This document shows positions 9,438-18,306 of a DNA stretch of 64,000 nt, in pieces. The stretch comes from Asaccharospora irregularis DSM 2635 (lineage in GTDB: Bacteria > Bacillota > Clostridia > Peptostreptococcales > Peptostreptococcaceae), in NCBI RefSeq assembly GCF_900129815.1, contig NZ_FQWX01000003.1, positions 62,001-126,000 on the forward strand. The letters run 5' to 3'. Numbering within the stretch: the first letter of the stretch is position 1; each line of letters begins with the position of its first letter. A program made the translations under genes and the position numbers. Below the pieces are notes generated by a model. That model did not search any database. It was not told the origin of the DNA and worked only from the letters and a program-made list of their open reading frames with translations.

Positions 9438-10046
9438 ATGATAGGAATAGAAAAAGATATACTACTTTTAATTAGCAGAGTAAGATGTATAACAGAGACT
9501 CAGGTTGGAAAAGTTTTTGGAACAAGGAGAAGATATACTGTAAAACCATTTAAAAAAACTTTAAGAAAAATGTGTAATGACTACACATTAAAAAAATATC
9601 CATGCAATATAAATTATTGCGGGTATAGGGATAATTCATATGTTTATTATCTAAACGGAGGAAAAACCTACAAGGGGAAAGATCTTGAAAAAGTAATAAT
9701 AGGGTCTGAATTAGTCATCAAAATTAACCTTGCAGGAGGGCAAGTAAAGAGATTTTATAGGAATGTTAAGGTCGATAAAACAAATTATGATATATTTATA
9801 GAATATATAGATCCTTGTAATGTGATAAAACAAGTTTTGGTAGATATAGATTTGGACAATAGTTTTGATATTTCCAAGTATAGAGACTTAGATATAAAAA
9901 TTAAAAATTCTACAATTCCTTTTGTAAAGGTTCCTAAAGTTTTGATAATAACATCATCATGTATAAAACAAGATAGAATTTCAAATATAGATTGTGATCT
10001 AAGCTTTATAGATACAAGCTTGGATAAACTATTTAAAAATATATAA
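9438..10046 (+). CDS. Hypothetical protein, possibly winged-helix N terminus
   Basis: A 202-residue, strongly basic protein that I cannot assign. The first 60 residues (IEKDILLLISRVRCITETQVGKVFG, then RRRYTVKPFKKTLRKM) have the length and helix pattern of a winged helix-turn-helix like those of replication-relaxation proteins. This is a weak inference. The rest has alternating strands and no catalytic motif. AAGGAGATTAGACATA precedes the ATG. A hairpin terminator follows at once. It is transcribed alone, next to the efflux operon on the other strand. Confidence 0.6.
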   Translation: MIGIEKDILLLISRVRCITETQVGKVFGTRRRYTVKPFKKTLRKMCNDYTLKKYPCNINYCGYRDNSYVYYLNGGKTYKGKDLEKVIIGSELVIKINLAGGQVKRFYRNVKVDKTNYDIFIEYIDPCNVIKQVLVDIDLDNSFDISKYRDLDIKIKNSTIPFVKVPKVLIITSSCIKQDRISNIDCDLSFIDTSLDKLFKNI

Positions 10047-10086
10047 GAGATGTCCCGCTAACAAGGGATATCTCTTATATATTTTA
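10041..10086. terminator. Hairpin terminator after the basic hypothetical gene
   Basis: A 16-base arm at 10041-10056 pairs with 10065-10080 (ATATAAGAGA/TCTCTTATAT outside, TCCC/GGGA inside). The T tract is modest. The 5' arm overlaps the stop codon of the gene at 9438. Confidence 0.7.
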
Positions 10087-10151
10087 CTAAATTATATTGT
10101 AAAACTCAGAACAAAAAATCGCTTTTAAACTACGTGTTTTAGAATAAAAAT

Positions 10152-13100
10152 TTAATTTTTTCCAAATCTACTATATAATTTATTTTTCGTATCATCCAAG
10201 AAACTATAAACAACAGGAATTACTACTAAAGTAAGTATTGTTGAAAATATTAGGCCACCTGATACAGTTATAGCTAGAGGTAATTGTATTTCAGCGCCCT
10301 CTCCTATGCCTAAAGTCATTGGAAGGAGTCCTAAAATAGTTGTAAGACTCGTCATAAGTATAGGTTGAAGTCTTGTAGGCCCGGCTATTAGTATAGCTGC
10401 ATTTGTAGGTTTTCCTTCTAATCTTAGCCTATTTATTAAATCTACTAGCACAATACCGTTATTTACTATTATACCTGTTAGGATTACAAATCCAATCATG
10501 GCAGGCATACTTATTGGTATGTTGAGTATAAATAACGAAAGCACAGCACCTACAAATGCCAGTGGAACTGTAAACATTATTATAAATGGATTAAGTAGTG
10601 ATTCAAACTGAGCCGCCATTACCATATAAACTAAAGCCACAGCTAATACTAATGCAAGTAGTAAATTTGAAAAAGATTCGTTCATCTGTTTTACTTCGCC
10701 ACCAAAAGAGATTGAATATCCGTTTGGTAGTTTATAATCCTTTATTGATTTTTCAATATCGCTTACAACTTTTCCAAGAGATTTATCCTTTACATTTGCA
10801 TTAATTGTCATAGTTCTAACTTGGTTTGTTCTATTTATGCTATGATATCCTTCGTTTCTTTCAAGTGTAGCTATTTTTTTCAGCTCTATCTTTTCGTTTG
10901 TTTGTGTAAATATATTTATATTTAAAAGATCAGATAGCGTTGAGGATTTTGCTTCATTTGCATATATATTTACGTCGTAGTTCTTACCTTCTACTGAGAA
11001 GCTAGATACCTTTGAGCTTTGCAGTTGTTGCTTAATTGCTTGAGATACCATTTGGCTAGTTACACCATATTTAGCAGCCTTTTCTTTATTTATATTAACT
11101 CTTATTTCTTGTGCATTCTTTTCATCAGCAAGTTTTATATCTACAGCCCCATCTACACCCTTAACTTTTTTGATTATATCATTAGATATCTTTTCTAATG
11201 TATCAAACTCATAACCGGATACAGATATTGTTATTGGGCTTGATGATGGTGACATTGACATCATACTAGATGCACTATGTACATTTATCTTGCAACCTGA
11301 GATATTTCCTAATTTATTTCGTATTTCATCAGATACTTCTGAGTCTGATTTTTTTCTTTCCTTTTTATTTTTTAATACCAACATAATCGATGAGTTGGAC
11401 TCAGAGTCTGAAACTAAAGAAGCAGTAGTTTCAACTTCGGGGATAGCACCTATTTTTTTAGATACATTTGTCAGTGTTTTTTCTACGACATCTATATTAG
11501 TCCCTTTTGGTGATGTTACATCTACATAAATTATACCTTGGTCTGCTGTAGGGAAAAATTCAAATCCTACTTGAGTAAGAGATAGACCTCCAAATAATAA
11601 AGATAGTACTAATACAAGGGCTATGTATTTTCTATTTTCTAAGGACCATTTAAGTACAAAGAAGTATTTATCCTTTATCTTTTCTATTACTTTATTTTCC
11701 TTATTAAATGCATCATCCGTAATAAGCCTTGATGCTAACAGTGGAACTAATGTAAATGCAACTATAAGAGAACAAACTAAGGAGTATGTAACGGTTAATG
11801 CCATTTCCTTAAATATTGTTGCAGCTATACCATCAACAAACAAAATAGGTAAAAATACTGATACACTAGTAAGTGTAGAAGCTGTTATAGCTGAGGCTAC
11901 CTCTTTTGTCCCCTGTATAGCGGCGTCATAGCTAGATAAGCCTAGTTTTTTAAGTCTGTATATATTTTCAATAACAACTATTGAGTTGTCAACAAGCATA
12001 CCTATACCAAGTGCTAGACCGCCTAGTGATATCATATTAAGTGTCATATCGCTAAAATACATAGATACAAATGTGGCTATTATAGATATAGGAATAGATA
12101 TAGCCATAATTATAGTGGTTTTTAAATCCTTTAAGAACACTAATAAAACTAAAATAGATAAAACCGCACCAATTATAGCATTAGTTTTGACTGCATTTAG
12201 AGATAAATTAATAAATTCAGCTTGATCAAATACAGAATTAACTTTTAGATTTTTGTTAGTACTCATTAAATCGTCTAATGCTTTGTTTACTCCTTTAGAA
12301 ACTTTAGTGGTATTTGAACCACTTTCTTTTTGTATTGATAAAAGTAAACTATCCTCACCGTTTATTTTTACTACACCAGAGCTCTTATCTGAGCCTAGCT
12401 TAATTTTTGCCACGTCTTTAAGTTTTATTACATCCCCTGTTGGCGTAGGAATACGTATTTTCCTGATATCACGAATTGATTTAAAAGAGTTAGAAGTTCT
12501 AACTAGTATATTAAAATCACCTTCCTTTATTGTACCTCCAGGAACATTTATATTTTCACTAGCTATTAATTGTGCAAGTTGAGAAGGATTTATACCAAAA
12601 GATGACAACTTATCTGGGTTTATAATTACTTTTATTTCTTGATATCTAGAACCATTTAAATCTACTTTAGCTACTCCTTCTACACGTTCTAATGAAGGTA
12701 CCAAAGTATCGTTTGCCCATGATGATAGTGATGATAAGTCTTTTCCTTTCATGCTTATACCAATTTGCATAATAGGCATCATGTTAGGATTCATTTTCAT
12801 AATCATAGGGTTAGAAACCTCATCTGGAAGCATCCCTTTTACCATATCTATTTTTTCTCTTACTTCCATTGAAGCAAAGTCCATGTCCGTTTTATCTTCA
12901 AATTCAAGCATTATCATAGAAGACCCTTCAGATGATATTGAATTTACATTTTTTACATTGGATGTCGTAAGAAGAGCACTCTCAAAAGGAGAGGATAATA
13001 TACTCTCTACTTCCTGAGGTCCTGCTCCTGGGTAAGAGGTTGAAACCATTATCATTGGTAAATTAAATGAAGGTAGCATATCTACATTTAATTTAAAAAA

Positions 13101-13184
13101 AGACACGAAACCAAACATTATGACTGTTATAATAGCCATTAATATTGTTATTGGTCTCTTTATACTAAAGGCAGTTATCTTCAT
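10152..13184 (-). CDS. RND-family efflux transporter (AcrB/MMPL-like, HAE1 type)
   Basis: A 1010-residue proton-driven inner-membrane pump with the twelve-helix RND layout. An N-terminal helix (ITILMAIITVIMFGFVSFF) is followed by a large loop, helices 2-6, a second loop and helices 8-12. GMLVDNSIVVIENIYR in helix 4 carries the Asp of the proton relay. GIIVNNGIVLVDLINR is its counterpart in the second half. Gram-positive homologues (SwrC/YerP-like) export antibiotics or lipopeptides; the substrate here is unknown. Its ATG overlaps the stop of the adaptor gene by one base (TAATG), so the two are translationally coupled. Confidence 0.92.
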   Translation of the reverse strand: MKITAFSIKRPITILMAIITVIMFGFVSFFKLNVDMLPSFNLPMIMVSTSYPGAGPQEVESILSSPFESALLTTSNVKNVNSISSEGSSMIMLEFEDKTDMDFASMEVREKIDMVKGMLPDEVSNPMIMKMNPNMMPIMQIGISMKGKDLSSLSSWANDTLVPSLERVEGVAKVDLNGSRYQEIKVIINPDKLSSFGINPSQLAQLIASENINVPGGTIKEGDFNILVRTSNSFKSIRDIRKIRIPTPTGDVIKLKDVAKIKLGSDKSSGVVKINGEDSLLLSIQKESGSNTTKVSKGVNKALDDLMSTNKNLKVNSVFDQAEFINLSLNAVKTNAIIGAVLSILVLLVFLKDLKTTIIMAISIPISIIATFVSMYFSDMTLNMISLGGLALGIGMLVDNSIVVIENIYRLKKLGLSSYDAAIQGTKEVASAITASTLTSVSVFLPILFVDGIAATIFKEMALTVTYSLVCSLIVAFTLVPLLASRLITDDAFNKENKVIEKIKDKYFFVLKWSLENRKYIALVLVLSLLFGGLSLTQVGFEFFPTADQGIIYVDVTSPKGTNIDVVEKTLTNVSKKIGAIPEVETTASLVSDSESNSSIMLVLKNKKERKKSDSEVSDEIRNKLGNISGCKINVHSASSMMSMSPSSSPITISVSGYEFDTLEKISNDIIKKVKGVDGAVDIKLADEKNAQEIRVNINKEKAAKYGVTSQMVSQAIKQQLQSSKVSSFSVEGKNYDVNIYANEAKSSTLSDLLNINIFTQTNEKIELKKIATLERNEGYHSINRTNQVRTMTINANVKDKSLGKVVSDIEKSIKDYKLPNGYSISFGGEVKQMNESFSNLLLALVLAVALVYMVMAAQFESLLNPFIIMFTVPLAFVGAVLSLFILNIPISMPAMIGFVILTGIIVNNGIVLVDLINRLRLEGKPTNAAILIAGPTRLQPILMTSLTTILGLLPMTLGIGEGAEIQLPLAITVSGGLIFSTILTLVVIPVVYSFLDDTKNKLYSRFGKN

Positions 13185-14560
13185 TATTTATCACCCCTAT
13201 CTACGTTTACTTTTTCATTGACTGATACAAAATTCTTTCCTTTTGATATAATTTTAGTTCCAGGCTTTAGACCAGTAGCTATCTCTATTTCATCGTCATT
13301 TTCCATTCCAAGTGTTACATTTAATCTTTTTACTTCATTGTTTTTATTTAGTGTGTACACATATGAAGACTTATTTCTTCTAAATAAAGCGTTTTTAGGT
13401 ATAACTACAGCGTTATCTTTTCTTGCATATGGGATTTGTATTTCAGCAAAACTACCAGAACCTAATTTATTAGTATTTTTGATTATAATTTTTACAGTAT
13501 GACTTCTAGGCTCTGAGTCATAAATAGGTTCAATAGAATCTATTTTGCCAGAAGTTTTTGAACTCTTTCCATTTTTATCAGATATAAAAACAGTATATTC
13601 AGAACCTACATTAATTAAATTTATGTCTTCATCTAAAACATCAATTTCTAGACATAAAGAAGATATATCTGAAACTACAACAGGAGGATTTAATCCCATT
13701 GGTACTTCACCAACTTTTGCATTTAATGAAGATACATATCCATCAAAAGGTGCTTTTAGTGTAAAGGATTCCTTAGCTTCAAGTGTCGAATCATATGCAT
13801 TTTTCACCTGTTCAATCTGACCTTCCATATTTGTAGTGCTGGAAGAGGATAGGTTTTTTTCTAAGGCATCTCTTTGAACTGATAGTTGTGAAATTACCAT
13901 ACTTAGTTTAGGCAATTCCTGATTTAATGAAGAAATTTTTTCATTTAATGGTTTAGCCTTTTGTTGAAATTCATGTTCTGATATAGAATTATTTTGTTTA
14001 TCTTTATTTAATTGTTCAAGTTTGGTTGTACTTTTCTCAATTTCATTTTTAATTGATTTCAAATCGTCCTTTTTACTATTTATTTGAGTATTTAACTTTG
14101 ATAGCTGAGTTTTTGCCTCTGAAATACCAGAAGAAGCAGCACTAATTTGAGACTTAGCAGTTTCATATGCTTTTTTTGTTTGAGAAAGCTGTTCATCTAA
14201 ACTAGAACTATCTAATACCATTAATACTTGGTCTTTTTTTACATTATCTCCCTCTTTAACACTTATACTTTTAACCTCTGTAGGCATTTGAGGAGAAATA
14301 GTCTCTTCTTTGACCCCCTTAACACTACCAGAAAACTTTTTATAACTTTCAATTTTTTTTCTTTCAGCTGTGCATAATTCAACTGAAGTTTTATCATTAT
14401 CTTTTGTAACTTTATTATTATTTATAAATCTAAAGGTATATAGTCCTCCGAAAGCTATAGAAATAATTACTATAGATAGTAATAACCTATGATTTTTTTG
14501 ATGAAATATAATAATTCCCCCTTTACTGAATATTGAAAATTTACATACTAGAACAACCAA
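13184..14560 (-). CDS. Membrane-fusion (HlyD/AcrA-type) efflux adaptor
   Basis: Up to 458 residues. One N-terminal membrane helix (RLLLSIVIISIAFGGLYTF) is followed by a biotinyl-lipoyl-like half (VKSISVKEGDNVKKDQVLMVLD), a long coiled-coil hairpin (about 125-260), the second lipoyl half (SFTLKAPFDGYVSSLNAKVGEV) and beta-barrel domains. It links the RND pump to the cell envelope. The start is unclear. The in-frame TTG at 14560 has no ribosome binding site and sits beside a promoter-like TATACT. The only good site, AAAGGGGG about 36 bases in, is followed by ATT and ATA codons, not ATG, GTG or TTG. Confidence 0.9.
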   Translation of the reverse strand: MVVLVCKFSIFSKGGIIIFHQKNHRLLLSIVIISIAFGGLYTFRFINNNKVTKDNDKTSVELCTAERKKIESYKKFSGSVKGVKEETISPQMPTEVKSISVKEGDNVKKDQVLMVLDSSSLDEQLSQTKKAYETAKSQISAASSGISEAKTQLSKLNTQINSKKDDLKSIKNEIEKSTTKLEQLNKDKQNNSISEHEFQQKAKPLNEKISSLNQELPKLSMVISQLSVQRDALEKNLSSSSTTNMEGQIEQVKNAYDSTLEAKESFTLKAPFDGYVSSLNAKVGEVPMGLNPPVVVSDISSLCLEIDVLDEDINLINVGSEYTVFISDKNGKSSKTSGKIDSIEPIYDSEPRSHTVKIIIKNTNKLGSGSFAEIQIPYARKDNAVVIPKNALFRRNKSSYVYTLNKNNEVKRLNVTLGMENDDEIEIATGLKPGTKIISKGKNFVSVNEKVNVDRGDK

Positions 14561-14743
14561 TAATAGTATATCACTAAAGATAAATCAATAAAATAGAGGT
14601 ATTCTTTAATTTAACATAAAAATTTAAATTATTACTATTTTCAGTGCATTAGATAGAAATAAAAAGAATATTATAAAAAAGAGTTGAAATATTTTGGATA
14701 ATATGATAAAACTATGTTAACAAATTAAAGAATTAAAAGATAT

Positions 14744-14965
14744 TGAGCCTAGGGTAGAGGCGCTATAATTAAGAGTATCTAATTGGAGCTTGCAAGCTTA
14801 GATGATTAGAAAAAGGAATTATAGCCGAAGAAAATTTGTTGGCAGATGAATTTTCTGGTTTTACATATAATATGTGTAAAACTGTCACTTGAAAGTAATT
14901 TAAGTGGTGAGCTACAAGGTTACTTTGAGTATTTACGTCCAAAGTATACCTTTGGGCGTTTTTTA
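14744..14965 (+). promoter_or_regulatory. Lysine riboswitch (L box) with intrinsic terminator
   Basis: The leader of lysC shows the conserved lysine-aptamer blocks in order: GGGTAGAGGCGC (14752), AAGAGTATC (14771), AAAAAGGAATTATAGCCGAAG (14810-14830), CTGG (14855) and ACTGTCA (14881). P1 can form from AGCCT..GTAG (14747-14757) and CTAC..AGGTT (14913-14921). GGTTACTTTG (14918-14927) can instead pair with CAAAGTATACC (14940-14950) as an antiterminator. Otherwise the terminator ACGTCCAAAG / CTTTGGGCGT (14935-14959) plus T6 forms. The logic is transcription attenuation when lysine is bound, controlling lysC-lysA. Confidence 0.95.
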
Positions 14966-15007
14966 TTACCTTATTCTCTTTATTGATTAATAAGGAGGTT
15001 TTAAAAA

Positions 15008-16201
15008 TTGAGTATAATTGTTCAAAAGTATGGAGGAAGTTCAGTAGCAAGTACTGAAAAAATTAAATCAATTGCTGAAAATATAGCAAAAAGAAAGAAA
15101 GAAAATTCTAAGATTGTGGTAGTAGTGTCAGCTATGGGAAAAACTACAGACCAATATATTGACCTGGCAAAGGATATAAGTGATAATCCTGATAAAAGAG
15201 AACTAGACGTTTTAATGTCTACAGGAGAAATGATATCTGCATCACTATTATCTATGAGCTTAAATGCTATTGGATGTGACTCTATAAGTTATAGTGCATA
15301 TCAGTTAGATATAAAGACAAGTGGTTTACATGGAAAATCACTAATCGATGATATAAATACAGAAAGAATACAAAAAAGCTTAGATGAAGGAAAGGTTGTA
15401 ATAGTAACAGGATTTCAAGGTATAAACACAGACGGAGATATAACTACATTGGGGAGGGGTGGATCAGATACATCTGCTGTAGCTTTAGCAGTAAAACTAA
15501 ATGGTAAGTGCGAAATATATACAGATGTAGACGGGATTTACTCAACAGACCCTAGAAAATATGAAATGGCAAAAAAATTAGATGAGATAGAATATGAAGA
15601 AATGTTAGAGCTTGCTAGCCTAGGAGCACAAGTTATGCATTGTAGAAGTGTAGAACTTGCACAGAAGTATGGAGTAGAAATATATGTAGGGCGTTCATGT
15701 TCAAATGAAACAGGTACTTATATAAGAGGGGGAAATAAAATGAAATTAGAAGATAAAGTGATAACAGGATTGGCTACAAGTGATAACGATAGCTCTATAA
15801 CTATAAAGGATTTCGAATCAAAATATATATCAAGTCTATTTGAAGATATAGCAACTAAGGGTATAAGTGTAGATATGATAAGCCAAACAGCTCCTTTGGA
15901 TGGAAAGGTAGGAGTATCATTTACTGTTTTAAAAGAAGATTTAGATGAATGTAGAAAAATAGTTGGAGATTATTCAGATGAAAAGAATATTATAGTAGAT
16001 AATAATATCACTAAGTTTTCTTTGGTGGGATTAGGTATGAAAAATACTTCTGGAGTAGCCTCTAAAGTTTTTAAAATATTTAACAAAAATAGCATAGATG
16101 TAAAACTTATAACTACATCTGAAATAAGAATAACGTGTGCTATAAATTCACAAGATAAAATGATTGCTATAAACAAAATAGCTAAAGAATTTAATTTATA
16201 A
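15008..16201 (+). CDS. lysC: Aspartate kinase
   Basis: A 397-residue enzyme that phosphorylates aspartate, the first step to lysine, diaminopimelate, threonine and methionine. VQKYGGSSVAS at residues 5-15 is the kinase signature, and TTLGRGGSDTSAVALA forms the substrate loop. Two C-terminal ACT domains (about 265-397) carry feedback control; the length fits a class with a single chain type. The start is TTG at 15008, with AAGGAGG nine bases upstream. It follows the lysine riboswitch directly and is 16 bases from lysA, forming a dedicated lysine operon. The riboswitch argues that lysine is the main effector. Confidence 0.96.
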   Translation: MSIIVQKYGGSSVASTEKIKSIAENIAKRKKENSKIVVVVSAMGKTTDQYIDLAKDISDNPDKRELDVLMSTGEMISASLLSMSLNAIGCDSISYSAYQLDIKTSGLHGKSLIDDINTERIQKSLDEGKVVIVTGFQGINTDGDITTLGRGGSDTSAVALAVKLNGKCEIYTDVDGIYSTDPRKYEMAKKLDEIEYEEMLELASLGAQVMHCRSVELAQKYGVEIYVGRSCSNETGTYIRGGNKMKLEDKVITGLATSDNDSSITIKDFESKYISSLFEDIATKGISVDMISQTAPLDGKVGVSFTVLKEDLDECRKIVGDYSDEKNIIVDNNITKFSLVGLGMKNTSGVASKVFKIFNKNSIDVKLITTSEIRITCAINSQDKMIAINKIAKEFNL

Positions 16202-16217
16202 TTTGGGGGAGATTTAT

Positions 16218-17513
16218 ATGAAACTTCATGGAAGCATGACTGTAGAAAATAACACTTTAAGCATTGGAGGAGTAAGTTGTTTAGATCTTGCTCAAAAATA
16301 TTCAACACCTCTTTATGTATTTGATGAAGAGTTAATCAGAAATAATTGTAGAGAATATGTCAATTACTTTAAGGTAAATGAAAATAAAAATAAAGTTGCA
16401 TATGCGGGTAAAGCTTTTTTACCTATATATATGTGTAAACTTATAAACGAAGAAAATTTATGTTTAGATGTAGTCTCAGGAGGGGAATTATACACAGCAT
16501 ATAAGGCGGGATTTCCTATGGAAAATATACTTTTTCATGGAAACAATAAAACGATAGATGAAATAAAATTAGGTATAGACCTTGGAGTAGGAAGATTTGT
16601 AGTAGACAACTTCTATGAGTTAGACTTAATAGAAAAAATATGCATTGAAAACAACAAAACTCAAAAAATATACTTTAGAATAACTCCGGGTATAGAAGCT
16701 CATACGCATGACTATATAAAAACTGGCCAAATAGATTCTAAGTTTGGGTTTACTCTTACAAATGGTGAATTATATGATGCAATAAAAAAAATATTAAATT
16801 ATAAGAATATAAAATTAGTTGGGCTACATGCACATATAGGATCTCAAATATTTGATATAGAACCTTTTTTGGATGAAGTTGATATTATGTTAAACTTAGT
16901 AAAAGAAATAAAAGAAAAGTACAATGTAGATTTAACCGAAATAGACTTAGGTGGAGGAATTGGAGTATATTATAGCAAAAATGACAAACCCAAAACTATA
17001 AAGGACTTCTGTGAGGCTATTATCTCAAAGGCTGATGAAACATGTAAAAAATTAAATATAGAACTCCCTACTTTAATAATAGAACCAGGTAGATCAATAA
17101 TTGCAAATGCAGGAAGTACTTTGTACACTGTAGGCTCAATAAAAGATATAAAAGATATCAGAACTTATGTAAGTGTAGATGGAGGAATGACAGATAATAT
17201 AAGACCATCATTATATCAGGCAAAGTACGAATGTAGTGTTGTAAATAAAATTGGGAATAATAAAGGCAACAATGTAACTATAGCAGGGAAATGTTGTGAA
17301 AGCGGTGATATACTGATAGGTGATATTGATATCATGAAAATTGAAAGTGGAGATATACTAATAACTACATCAACAGGAGCTTATGGGTACTCAATGTCTT
17401 CAAACTATAATAAAATACCTAAAGCAGCAGTAGTTTCAGTGATTAATGGAGAAGAAAAATTAATTTGTAAAAGACAAAGCTATGAAGATTTATTGCTATT
17501 GGAAATGCAATAA
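16218..17513 (+). CDS. lysA: Diaminopimelate decarboxylase
   Basis: A 431-residue PLP enzyme that turns meso-diaminopimelate into lysine, the last step of the pathway. VAYAGKAFLP holds the Schiff-base Lys near residue 60. HAHIGSQI, the glycine loop EIDLGGGIGVYY and IIEPGRSII bind PLP phosphate. CCESGDIL carries the active-site Cys from the partner subunit. The true start is the ATG at 16218 preceded by GGGGGAGA, 16 bases after the lysC stop. It shares the lysine riboswitch with lysC. No clear terminator follows. Confidence 0.96.
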   Translation: MKLHGSMTVENNTLSIGGVSCLDLAQKYSTPLYVFDEELIRNNCREYVNYFKVNENKNKVAYAGKAFLPIYMCKLINEENLCLDVVSGGELYTAYKAGFPMENILFHGNNKTIDEIKLGIDLGVGRFVVDNFYELDLIEKICIENNKTQKIYFRITPGIEAHTHDYIKTGQIDSKFGFTLTNGELYDAIKKILNYKNIKLVGLHAHIGSQIFDIEPFLDEVDIMLNLVKEIKEKYNVDLTEIDLGGGIGVYYSKNDKPKTIKDFCEAIISKADETCKKLNIELPTLIIEPGRSIIANAGSTLYTVGSIKDIKDIRTYVSVDGGMTDNIRPSLYQAKYECSVVNKIGNNKGNNVTIAGKCCESGDILIGDIDIMKIESGDILITTSTGAYGYSMSSNYNKIPKAAVVSVINGEEKLICKRQSYEDLLLLEMQ

Positions 17514-17625
17514 TAATTAAATACAACACTCCTTGATTTAAATCTTTACATTTATTTTCGATATTTTATCCTAAAAAAATGCTAATTATGATAAAATCTA
17601 TACTAGATAAACAAGGAGGGATTTA

Positions 17626-18246
17626 ATGAAGAAAAAAATAATTCTGATCATCACAGCATTATCTATGTTTCTTGTAGGGTGCTCATTTAAATCAGATAAT
17701 GATTCAACAGAACATGGTAAAGAACTGTTAGAAAAGCATCAATATAAAGAAGCTATGAAAGTATTATCTGATGCCTTAGAAGAAGATAGTAATAATGATC
17801 ATGCTAGGGCTATGTATATGCAGGCTATGAGAATGCTAAAGGTATCTAAATATGAAGAAAGTGCCAACTACGATAAAGCAATTGAAGAACTTGAACTTAT
17901 AGAGAAAATAAGAGATGGATCATCAGATATAAAAGACGAAGCTTCTAAAAGAAAATCTGAATTAAAAAAGATTAGTGAAGAAGCTAAAAAAGCAAAATTA
18001 GAAAGAAAACAAAAGGCCAAATATTCAGCTAGTCAAGACAAAGGTAGAATTGAATCTGATGCTGAAAGTGAATATATAAAAGAAAATAAAAAAGAAGAAG
18101 TAGAGTTAGAAGTCAAAGAGGAAACTAATCAAGGTACAGAGAATAATAACAATCAAAATAATAACCAAAAACCACAAGGTACTGAGCAGCCTAATCCAGA
18201 TACACAACCCGAGCCTACTAATCCAAAAGAAGAGGGTGCCCAGTAG
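17626..18246 (+). CDS. Lipoprotein with TPR-like helices and Pro/Asn/Gln-rich tail
   Basis: A 206-residue exported lipoprotein. A signal peptide ends in the lipobox LVGC (Cys 19). HGKELLEKHQYKEAMKVLSDALEE is one tetratricopeptide-like helix pair, followed by a charged helical stretch rich in Lys and Glu (about 95-165). A low-complexity tail rich in Asn, Gln, Pro, Glu and Thr could cross the cell wall. Small TPR lipoproteins serve as scaffolds, but the partner here is unknown. AAGGAGG precedes the ATG. It is a single-gene unit with a very strong terminator. Confidence 0.8.
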   Translation: MKKKIILIITALSMFLVGCSFKSDNDSTEHGKELLEKHQYKEAMKVLSDALEEDSNNDHARAMYMQAMRMLKVSKYEESANYDKAIEELELIEKIRDGSSDIKDEASKRKSELKKISEEAKKAKLERKQKAKYSASQDKGRIESDAESEYIKENKKEEVELEVKEETNQGTENNNNQNNNQKPQGTEQPNPDTQPEPTNPKEEGAQ

Positions 18247-18261
18247 GATATATATTAATTA

Positions 18262-18306
18262 AAAAATAACCTTACTGATTTATATAAATCAGTAAGGTTA
18301 TTTTTA
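18262..18306. terminator. Bidirectional terminator
   Basis: AAAAATAACCTTACTGATTT pairs perfectly with its complement up to 18305, with a tiny loop. It serves both the lipoprotein gene and the convergent transporter gene ending at 18304. Confidence 0.92.

Noticed and set aside
10598-13017. Plus-strand open frames antisense to the RND pump gene
   Set aside because: They are shadows of the long minus-strand gene, rich in Ile/Leu/Ser repeats, without ribosome binding sites or family motifs.
14769-15050. Minus-strand open frame over the lysC leader
   Set aside because: It lies antisense to the lysine riboswitch and the lysC start; the RNA elements explain the sequence.
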